Shown here in pieces: positions 33,110 through 41,686 of a stretch of DNA of 64,000 nt (within the stretch, counting starts at the first letter, position 1; each line of letters begins with the position of its first letter). Under the pieces are notes generated by a model. It made no database searches. It had not been told where the DNA came from and was given only the letters and a program-made list of their open reading frames with translations. Source of the stretch: Blasia pusilla (lineage: Eukaryota; Marchantiophyta; Marchantiopsida; Blasiales); NCBI GenBank assembly GCA_050084515.1, contig CM114272.1, forward strand, positions 42,780,001-42,844,000, in the 5' to 3' direction. The position numbers and the translations under genes were made by a program.

Positions 33110-34382
33110 CGGTGGACTCCTACTTGTGGTCCAGTTGGGTTATCCCCTTTGGATACTACACCCATTGTATGGCAGTATCTGCCGGAGGGCATTTGTGTGT
33201 TAGATCTCTTTGGTGGGATTAGCACTGGTTTGGCTCTGATGTTGCAGCCGGTATTCTGTATGGAGATACGTGTATGTGGAGCGAGATGAGACGGCCCAGA
33301 GAGTCTCATCCCGACATATTGGTTAGTTGATGCGGAGATATCCTGAGTTGTTGCCGCCATCAGCTATTCGTGGGTACCAGCGTGCTTTGCCCTCACACAT
33401 TGCATGGTTGGGGGCGCAGGACCTTGAGAGGGTTGGTCGTGTGGATTTGGTGATTGCTGGATGGCCATGTCAGGGTCATACACGTGCTCGTTGTGGTAAG
33501 GGATTACACGACCCTAGGTCTCAATTGTTTTGGGAGATGTTACGGGTGTTACGATATCTTCAGGTTCATCAGGCATGTGCTCTACCTTACATTCTGGAGA
33601 ATGTTCCATTGTTGGGTGATACTCGGACCCGGATGATGGCAAGTGTTCATGAGGTGCGGTCTTGGATTTGACCAGCGGTGTTGTTGAATGCAGCCCGAGT
33701 TGGCTCGCGTGCACATCGTCCACGCTTGTGGTGGACAAACTTGTTGCCTAGGGAGGTTCTACGTCGAGCATATGATGCAGTGCAGCGAGATCCTTGCCTT
33801 ACAGTGGATAGTATCTTAGATACTGGGCGACTTTCTCAGGTGGTGAGGGTTATTGATCGGTCATCCATGGCAGTGGTTAACCGTGTGGGCCAGCCTAGGA
33901 TGGCACTACCCACATTTGTGAGTTTTCCTTCGCCACATGCATACAGGGAAGGTGGTCCCGGGCTTGTATGGGATTCTCATGTGCGACAATTGGTGGAGCC
34001 TAACGCTGATGAGAGAGAGCGTGCGATGGGATTTGCTAATGGTGTGACAGCAGTTGCTTCCATTTCTGAGGCTTCACGACGTCATGTGTTGGGTCAGGCC
34101 ATGAACCTGAATTGTTTGACTTGGATTTTGAGTCTTGGTATGGCCGAGCAGCGTCGACTTCGGACTATGTCTGTGGGTCTTCCACCCCTTGTAATGAGCT
34201 CGATGGCTATCGGGATGGTAGAGGCATCGGCTGGGGGCGAGGGGAGTAGTATTTTTCATCCTTGGAGTAAATGGGATGTAATGGTTGGGCATGTGGAGTT
34301 GGTTGCTCATACTAGTGGAGGAGTTATTTGCTCAGATGATAGTGTAGCTAAGGATGTACCATCTTGTGAGGGGGTTGCATAG
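33110..34382 (+). pseudogene. Element B C5 cytosine DNA methyltransferase domain
   Basis: A C5-MTase between protease and RT. Motif I VLDLFGGISTGL (33197-33232) binds S-adenosylmethionine. Motif II/III reads YVERDETAQRV (from 33273, after a one-base frame change). Motif IV AGWPCQGHTRA has its catalytic Cys in PCQ at 33465-33473. Motif VI is YILENVPLLGD (about 33585-33617). A TGA at 33669 interrupts before motif VIII RVGSRAHRPRLWWTN (about 33696-33740). ERERAMGF (about 34014) and SRRHVLGQAMNLN (about 34071) correspond to IX/X. The reaction would be transfer of a methyl group to cytosine C5. Motif order and the compact C-terminal part look like Dnmt3/DRM. Only one frameshift and two or three stops separate it from an open frame, and the key residues are kept. 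Retrotransposon-borne DNMTs are known from dinoflagellates and charophytes; a PHD-linked version is not one I know. Confidence 0.92.
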
Positions 34383-34388
34383 CAGCCA

Positions 34389-35534
34389 ATGGCATCGTCC
34401 TCTCCCTCTAGTGTGCCAGTGGAGGAGACTTGGGAGCCATTACTTGGGCCCAAGCTTACGGGAGGTGAGAAACGACACTTGACACAGTTCCTACGTGCTT
34501 ATAGGAGTTGTTTTGCCTTTAGCATGAAGGAGTTGGGTGCTCTAGTTGGACCCGGTATACGGATTGATTTGTCTAGTGATACGCCAATCTTCCGTCGTCC
34601 CTACCGATATAGTGATATGGAGAGGGACCTGATTCAGAGTAGGACGTTGGACCTTTTGGAGGCTAGATTAGCGGAGTCGTCGCATGGAGAGTATGCATCA
34701 GCCACTGTCATGCCCACTAAAAAGGATATGCATGGCAACTACACGTATAGGCGGATGTGTGGATATTACCGTCCTATCAATCGGCAAACCAAGGCCGATA
34801 GGTATGCCATGCCTACACCTGAGGAGATCTTTGATATGGTGGGACAGGCAAATATTTTCAGTACTTTGGATCTTCGGGCAGGATACCATCAATTGCCGAT
34901 TCGGGAGAGTGACAAGGCCAAGACAGCAATTTGGGGTGTCAACTCTCATGGCAAGGATTGTTTGTATCAGTGGAAATTCTTACCCTTTGGGTTGAAGAAT
35001 GTACCTACCGAGTTTCAGAGAGTGATGGACAGGATCCTAGCAGGGTTGGATTTTTTTCGGTGTTACATTGATGATATCTTGTAGTTCAGTAACACGGTGG
35101 AGGAGCATCAGATACATTTGCACATGGTGTTTGAGCGGTTGAAAGCTCATAGTCTACGTTTGCATCCAAGAAAGTGTAAGTTCTTCCATGAGGATGTTGA
35201 GTATTTGGGTCATGTGATCTATCCAGGTGGTTTGGGAGTTCAGCAAGCAAAGATGGAGGCTATTGCACTTATTCTGCGTCCGGTAGATGTGAGTAGAGTT
35301 CGGGCATTCATGGGATTGGCGAACTACTATCGGAGGTATATGAAGGGATTTAGTGCTATGGCAAAGCCTTTGAACCAATTGATGAAATCAGATCAAGCGT
35401 GGCACTGGGGAGATCATCAGGAGAGAGCTTTTGTGGAGCTTAAGGCCCAGTTGGTGGCGGCGCCTATCTTGAGGAGACCTATCAGAGGGCGCCCATTTCA
35501 GATTGGAGTAGGTTGGGACTTGGAGCGGTGTTGA
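34389..35534 (+). pseudogene. Element B reverse transcriptase
   Basis: In frame with the methyltransferase across a single TAG at 34380. Ty3/gypsy RT blocks: FRRPYRYSDMERDLI, SATVMPTKKDMHGN, CGYYRPINRQTKAD, STLDLRAGYHQLPIR, FLPFGLKNVPTEFQRVMD, and an intact YIDD box at 35064-35075 followed by TAG at 35082. The thumb and connection (LHPRKCKFFHEDVEYLGH, RAFMGLANYYRRYMKGF) continue after that stop. The frame changes near 35505 at the start of RNase H. Confidence 0.95.
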
Positions 35535-36013
35535 CACAACATGATGATGAGCACATGGAGTTTGTGGTGGCCTATGCAAGTCGTTCGAATAATGCAGCGG
35601 AGTCGCGCTATAGTTCATATGAGGGAGAGTGCTTGGCAGTAGTGTGGGTTGTGGCACACTTTAGGTGTTACTTGTTTGGCACACAGTTTACCCTTGTTGC
35701 TGATCATCAGCCGCTCAAGTGGTTGATGGAGTCTGACAAGCTTATAGGGAAGCTTGCACGGTGGGCTCTTATCTTACATGAGTATGACTTCCAGGTGGTA
35801 CATAGACCTGGAGTTTCCAACCTTGATGCTGATGGGTTGAGTAGGAACCCATGTACTAGCCAAGAGGATACAACTGGGGCTAGATGGCATGGCGAGGTTG
35901 ATGAGGAGATGGTGCCAGGTTGGCATGCATCCGCCTTTTTATGTTGGTTAGGGGTGGACTCTAGTATAGAGGACCACATGATATCTTACTCTAGTCAAAG
36001 GGTAGATGGCTAG
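35513..36013 (+). pseudogene. Element B RNase H
   Basis: LGAVLTQHDDE, YASRSNNAAESRYSSYEGE (Glu), ADHQPLKWLMESDKL (Asp) and VHRPGVSNLDADGLSRNP, the usual gypsy RNase H blocks. The first catalytic Asp region is disturbed by the frameshift at its start. It ends at a stop (36011) shortly before the integrase. Confidence 0.92.
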
Positions 36014-36043
36014 CCTTCAGATCCTAAGGTTGGAGATGGTGGT

Positions 36044-36826
36044 ATGGATCAGCGTGATATTCATGATGATGCGTTGGTGTTGGAGTTCCTACGGACCAGT
36101 AGGGTGCAAGGCATGGTGAGTGCCAAGGAGCGAGACTGTGTTCTTCAACGTGCTAAGAGGTATCGATTGGAGGGAACACATATTCTCTGTGTGTGGGAGG
36201 ATGGTAGAGTACGAGTAGTGCCGCATTTGGCTCAGAGAGAGCGCATTGTGCGACATGCCCATGAGGAGTTGGGACATTTTGGGGTAAAGCGTACGTATAG
36301 CTTACTCCTTGGTCAGTATTGGTGGCGTGGCATGCATACTCAGGTGCAGCAATTGGTATCATGTTGTATGGTTTGTGACCGGGTGAGGGCATTATACAAT
36401 GCCCCTACAACACAATTACACCCCTTGCCTATTATGGGGTTGGGTTACCGTTGGAGTGTGGACTTTTCGGGACCGTTACCGTTGACTGTACGACATCATC
36501 GATATGTCTTGGTGATGGTGGAGCACTTCTCCAAGTGGATTGAGTTGGTGGCATTACCTGACAAGGCAAGTGAGGGAATGGCGTATGCGTTTCTTGATAG
36601 AGTGCTTAGTCATTTTGGTGCACCATCTGAAGTGCTGACCGACCAGGGTATAGAGTTTCATGGTGAGTTTCAGGTCTTGTGTGACAAGGCATTGATTGAT
36701 CATCGGACCACGTCTCGAGATCATCCTGAGGGGGATGGTTTGGCTGAGCGTGTGGTTCAGACGGTGAAGAGGGCATTGCGCAAGTATGGCCTATAGAAGG
36801 GACATCTTGGAGAGTGGGATATTCAA
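36044..36826 (+). pseudogene. Element B integrase, zinc finger and catalytic core
   Basis: HHCC finger: HAHEELGHFGVKRTY and CCMVCDRV. Core: SVDFSGPL (Asp), LTDQGIEF (Asp), DGLAERVVQTVKR (Glu), so the full D,D,E triad is present. A TAG stop at 36794 separates it from the next part in the same frame. Confidence 0.94.
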
Positions 36827-37332
36827 TTGCCATGGTTAGCCATGGGATATAGGTTCAGTCGCCAAGCATCCTTGGCTTCCTTCTCACCTTATTTTCTCTT
36901 ATACGGCCGAGATCCAGACTTGCCAGCTGCAATTTGTCAGGAGTCTAGTGAGGTGGTGAACCTTGATGACCCAGATATGTGGATGAGAGTGTGTTCTCAG
37001 CGGGCAGAGCTCTCTCGGAGAGTTATGCCAACAGCCTTTGAGAATCTTTCCATTGCTCAACACAGGGATACGTTGCGGTATGCAACCATTCAGGGTGGAG
37101 GGACCATGTGCGTAATTGTGCGCCATGTCATCTTCCAAATGTGGATGGTACTGTTGACCCAAGCTTAGCCATGATACATGCTAGCTTGAGGTGCATGTTG
37201 TGTGGGTCTGCTGGTAACACAACTCGTATGTTGGTGTGTGATCGGTGTTCTAGGGGTTGGCACATGATGTGTTTGACTCCACGTATGGATGTTGTTCCTA
37301 CTGGAAGGTGGGTTTGTCCTCGATGTACTTAG
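36827..37332 (+). pseudogene. Element B integrase tail and PHD finger
   Basis: The integrase distal core (RFSRQASLASFSPYFLLYGR) continues to about 37100. Element A has a further tail of about 55 residues (FHPGDYAYLQ ... LLEGWYG) that is deleted here, shifting the frame. The next frame (from 37108) encodes an undamaged C4HC3 PHD finger at about 37192-37329: CMLCGS, MLVCDRCSRGWHMMC, GRWVCPRC, with a stop immediately after. Position at the very end of pol, and presence in three elements, argue that it is a genuine element domain. PHD fingers bind histone H3 N-termini, so a role in choosing integration sites is plausible but inferred. Confidence 0.92.
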
Positions 37333-37502
37333 GAAAGGTAGATGACTTGATCTTTGCATGATATGGATTACAGATGTGTGACTAACGATGGGGAAACCTA
37401 GCACCCGGCCTTCTGATTCATGCACCCAAGAAGGTGTATAGCATGTAGTAGATGCATAGGGCTACCTGGGAGTTAGAGGGACCTACCCGCCAGTTAGGGG
37501 GG

Positions 37503-38087
37503 CGAGTTGTGGTACACTTGTGTTTGTGGATGCTCTCGTCTATGTTATGTAGGTTTGTGAGTATGGTATGTCAGCGATGTATGTTGTATGACAATGTGGA
37601 TTCGCACGATAGTTGTCATCATCATACGGATTATCCCGTAGAGTATAGTGTGCTAGTAGAGGCCATACCTTATGTAGGGCCGCAATGTCTAGGTAGAGAT
37701 GTGATTTCATACATAGGGTTGGGGGTTACTCAGTTGAGGGTGACTTTTCTAGTAGGGCCCGCTCTTACGTTGGAGGATATAGTGTGGAGTGCACCCAAAG
37801 AACAGTCCGTTCTTTGAGTTGAGCCTGTTGCGTTGGAAGTTAGCCTTGGTAGTGAGTAGAGCTCTTGGCTATTGTATTTCCCGCAAGCTTCGACCTAGAT
37901 TCTCCCATCGTGAAGTGGGTTTGGCTCGATTGTATGTGATTCTATACGTGTTTTATGACAGTAGGTCTTTCACGGATTTCAGTTGTGGTACACTTGTGTT
38001 TGTGGATGCTCTTGTCTATGTTATGTATGTATGTGAGTATGGTATATCAGCGATGTATGTTGTATGACGATGTGGATTTGCACGACA
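37503..38087 (+). repeat. Element B 3' end: 110-bp segment, LTR block, same segment again
   Basis: 37503-37612 (GAGTTGTGGTACACTTG ... CGCACGATAG) recurs at 37980-38087, on the far side of the LTR block 37614-37979. The element ends with the second copy, directly against the TAGG flank. The 5' LTR block is not followed by this segment. An equivalent arrangement exists in A' (17188-17310, LTR, 16550-16672). Confidence 0.85.
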
Positions 38088-38678
38088 TAGGTGGCCCTTT
38101 ACCACTAGAGGTCTCTGCCACATCGCTTGTCTTATTGCCCTTCTCTCAATCTAGTCTCCGAGCTGATGGTATGGGTCTCTCTCCTCTCATGATCCCATCA
38201 TATGCCTCATGACTAGTGGACACATACCTTGGAGCCCAATACATCCTCCAAGCATCGATCTCTACTAAATATAGTGATTGAAACTCCATGTAGTCATCCA
38301 TTGGAGGACCCTCCAAGTGCTGGAACAACCCCTTCCATGCCATGAAAGGGTTGAACTGTGTGGGGTGTGTATCTCTCGGAAGTCGCACCACGTGTTGAGA
38401 TCCTGGATAAAATCATATAAGGCGATGGTGCCTACTGCACCCGAGAAACAACGCATACCCCAATGGCCTATGTCGTCCATCTCCTGCCAAATGATACTGC
38501 CTCCATCTGCAATCTTGTCACCAGATGCAGTGTCTAGTGATGACGATCCAGCCATGGATGGATGTCGAGGTAGCTCCTCACTAGTAACCCCTCGGTATCT
38601 CACTCCACTCTGTGTCACACCACTACTATTGCTCGCACTACCCCATTCTTCCGAACCTTGGAAGAACGCCATGATCAC
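38088..38678 (-). pseudogene. Element A gag, N-terminal third
   Basis: Minus strand: starts near 38678 (MIMAFFQGSEEWGS), then WQEMDDIGHWG, VGTIALYDFIQDLNTWCDF and, after a frame change, FMAWKGLFQHLEGPPMDDY, SGKGPP up to the insertion point of element B. It matches gag of B block by block. The reading frame continues at 28684. Confidence 0.85.
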
Positions 38679-39465
38679 AACCTTGTCTCACCCGCTCGAG
38701 CACTTAGACTCACCGAGAGTCTCCCACACTCCTCACTAGCTCACCTATGCTAACGTCAATCCCGTGATGATTTCTCGCCTCACGCACACTCAACACTCAG
38801 GCTCACCATGAGCCTCCCAACTGACTCACCTAACCTAGCAAGACTCTCGGGTCATACATGTGACCCCTATGTGGAAACCGCCGTATATCCACTAACATGC
38901 TACACATGAAAAGATTCTACACTCGTCACCATCACTGCATCCACCTAGCGCCAGCTAATACCCAATACCCAACACTCTCAATCACACACGAAAAGTGCTG
39001 GGAAAGGGACTCGAATGGGTAACCTGATCACGCCCTCCAACCTACTGCACGGTCAACACTCACTCCTCCATGTGGTACGGCAACCTCCGCAACATGACAC
39101 CCTCCTTGAATACACGTCAAACCTCCCATCAATAGATATAGACCACCCATCAGCATCATCATACTCACACTCCATCAGCAACACCCCGTTGCAAACTCTT
39201 GGTGTAACTCAGGTTTCCTAACTACGTAAGCAGTTCCACCACATCCGCCTCCCAACTTAGTAACTAGCGCTTACTCTGTCCCAACTCCTACCTGGTACCC
39301 TCATTACCACGTTTGGTTCTACTTTATCCCAACCCTACTACGTTCCTTCCTGAATCATGACTCCTTCCTTCTACTCACAATCGTGTCCCCATGCATGCAA
39401 CCTCCTCACATATTGGCCGCATCACTCTGCACGACAGCTCTTCTCGTAACGTGCCTTTCCCTTTT
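38679..39465 (-). other. Element A leader (non-coding)
   Basis: C-rich on the plus strand, no convincing ORF. It lies immediately upstream of gag of A, so it is probably the 5' leader. About 39466 onward the composition changes and no link to A is evident until about 45000. Confidence 0.45.
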
Positions 39466-39844
39466 GTACAATGAACGGGCAGAATCGGGGCTACGTGTTG
39501 ACCTAGCCCGGAAAATTCAAAGAAGTCCGGGCCAAGCTCGAACTTTCCAGCTACAATTCCGACAAGGGCACGAGGTTTCCCGGAAACTTGCTCGACGGAA
39601 AGGGATAGTGCAGTTTTCTACTGATTCCCCGAGAATAGGTGACGGAAATACGTCGTTTCGACGGTATGCCACTCGGATTCTGATTGTTGGCAAAACAGTC
39701 ATTCCGGTTTGCTGCCGCATCAGTTGCCGGCTGCCGGAAAACTAGACACTATCAGATCAATCGAGGCCCTCCATCTTAGGGCAAGCCGCAAGGTCAGGAC
39801 TCGGGAGTTGGGCGACTCGGGCAGTTGGGCCTAGACGAGACTCC

Positions 39845-40380
39845 GAGGGGGTAGAGTGGGGGGGTTGGCATTTGCATGCCTCCTTTTGTCTAAGAGTCTC
39901 ACCTCGGGTCCTCAACTGCTCGCGACTCCTCGGCGCCCTCACTCGATCGTCTAGGGGATAGAGTGGAGGGGTTGGCATTTGCATGCCTCCTTTCGTCTGA
40001 GAGTCTCACCTTGGGTCCTTGACTGCTCGCGACTCCTTGGCACCCTCACTCGATCGTCTAGGGGGTAGAGTGGAGGGGTTGGCATTTGCATGCCTCTTTT
40101 TGTCTGAGAGTCTCACCTCAGGTCCTCGACTGCTCGCGACTCCTCGGCGCCCTCACTCGATCGTCCAGGCGGTTGAATGGAGGGGTTGGCATTTGCATGC
40201 CTCCTTTCGTCTAAGAGTCTCACCTCAAGTCCTCGACTGCTCGTGACTCCTCGGTGCCCTCACTCGATCGTCCAGGGGGTAGAGTGGAGGGGTTGGCATT
40301 TGCATGCCTCCTTTCGTCTGAGCTTCTCACGTCGAGTGCTCACGACTCCTCATTTCTTGTTTGTTGTTTGAAGTCGCTGC
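39845..40380. repeat. 107-bp tandem repeat, five units
   Basis: TTGGCATTTGCATGCC begins at 39865, 39972, 40079, 40186 and 40293, exactly 107 bp apart each time. Each unit also has GAGAGTCTCACCTC, CTGCTCGCGACTCCTCGG and CTCACTCGATCGTC. Units are very similar, so the array is young or homogenised. The preceding 39466-39844 has no recognised feature. Confidence 0.95.
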
Positions 40381-40414
40381 GAGATCGGAGCCTCGGTGTT
40401 TTTTTGGCTAGCCC

Positions 40415-41240
40415 CTCATTTGGTGCTTCGCGTCGCTGCGAGCTACTTGTTATTTCGCGCTCTCTCATTGATGCTCACTCTGTGCGTTGTTTGAGCTGCA
40501 GACTTTGATTGGGTTCGAGAGAAAGGAACCACAATGGAGGGACAGGGATACAGTGGCAGGCGAAGGGTGGGTCTTACTGAGCCATGAACTGAGTTCAATT
40601 TTGTCCTGGGGCCGTGGAGATAGTTGGTTCAAACAAAATTGTCTCCGAGTTTGCTTGGATCGGCCCAGCGCTTGAGCTTTTGATTATGCTTAATCCTGCC
40701 ATTCCACCCGCTGTCTTCTGATGTTTCAAGCTTACAAAGGAATCATATATAGATAGTACTCACTCGTCCTCGATCTCTCGTTTGTTGCTTCGCGTCGCTA
40801 CGAGGTAGGTGCTTTTTGGCGCTCTCTCGTTGTTGCTCGCTATGTGCCTTGTTTGAGCTACAGACTTTGATTGGGTTTGAGAGAAAGGAACTACAATGGA
40901 GGGACAGGGATACAGTGGCGGGCGAAGGGTAGGTCTTGCAGAGCCAAGAATTGAGAATTCAATTTTGTCTCGGGGCCGTGGAGATAGTTGTAGCTGAAAA
41001 GGAGAGACGGGCCTTTTTATGTCTAGGCTGTAGTATATGACTGGATGCTACTCCTACTGCTGCGGGTTCAAATACAATTGTCTTTGAGTTCGCTTGGATC
41101 GGCTTAGCGCTTGAGCTTTTCATTCTACTTAATCCTGCGATTCCACCTTATTACACTACTTGTAGTGTCACACCTGCATATTTAGTCCCGCTGTCTCCTG
41201 ATGTTTCTAGCTTTCAAAGGAATTATATATAGATAGTGCT
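40415..41240 (+). repeat. Direct repeat of about 350-450 bp, promoter-like
   Basis: 40415-40757 and 40786-41240 share CAGACTTTGATTGGGTT, CAATGGAGGGACAGGGATAC, GGGGCCGTGGAGATAGTTG and a TATATATAGATAGT end. The second copy has two extra inserts (about 40990-41068 and 41150-41187). The pair sits upstream of the hAT gene at 41687, so it may be its promoter or 5' UTR; this is inference from position. Confidence 0.7.
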
Positions 41241-41686
41241 AATGATTGGACACACGAGCTGAGAACTCCGGCGCCGATGCTGCCTGTCCGCTTCTTTCCA
41301 AGCCCCTCCCTGCCCTCTCGCCATCCCCCGTCTTGCCCCCAGCTTGAGTATCGGCAGCTCTGGCTCACATTGCATTGGCTCAGAGTATCTTTTGCTGAGT
41401 CTTGGGTTTAAGTACTTTTTCAGATCCGCATTTTCTTGAGCTCCATTGTTTCTTTAGCACCTACTAAGTGACAGGTTTATGTTGCGCAGCTTGCTCAGCT
41501 TCGCTTAGAGTTTTACCCAGGTGGAGCCTTGGGTAGGGCAGTAGGGCTCGCGGGTTTGGATTACTTTAGTGAATTGCACAACTGTAAGAGAAAAATTTTA
41601 CTCAGAATATAGTAGGTCCTTTACACCATATTTTAGTATCTACGTCATAGTTTACACTCTCTATTCTACACTCTCTGAGCCTCTAC

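Larger units (their letters stand above)
28685..38087 (+). mobile_element. Ty3/gypsy element B (methyltransferase and PHD type), nested in gag of A
   Basis: 9.4-kb plus-strand element. Start TGCCATGACC, end CACGACA, with TAGG on both sides (28681-28684 and 38088-38091). Joining the flanks restores the gag frame of element A (GPP|SFSP). Order: LTR, 1.2-kb leader, gag, protease, C5 methyltransferase, RT, RNase H, integrase, PHD finger, LTR. Gag-protease (30316-32952) stays in one frame with stops, methyltransferase-RT in another, RNase H-integrase in a third. The two LTR blocks (28685-29052 and 37614-37979) differ at about 22 of 360 positions by eye. Confidence 0.93.

Noticed and set aside
33110-34382. 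Host DNA methyltransferase gene interrupted by a retrotransposon
   Set aside because: The domain is in frame with RT, flanked by gypsy protease and RT, and repeated at the same place in element A, so it belongs to the element.
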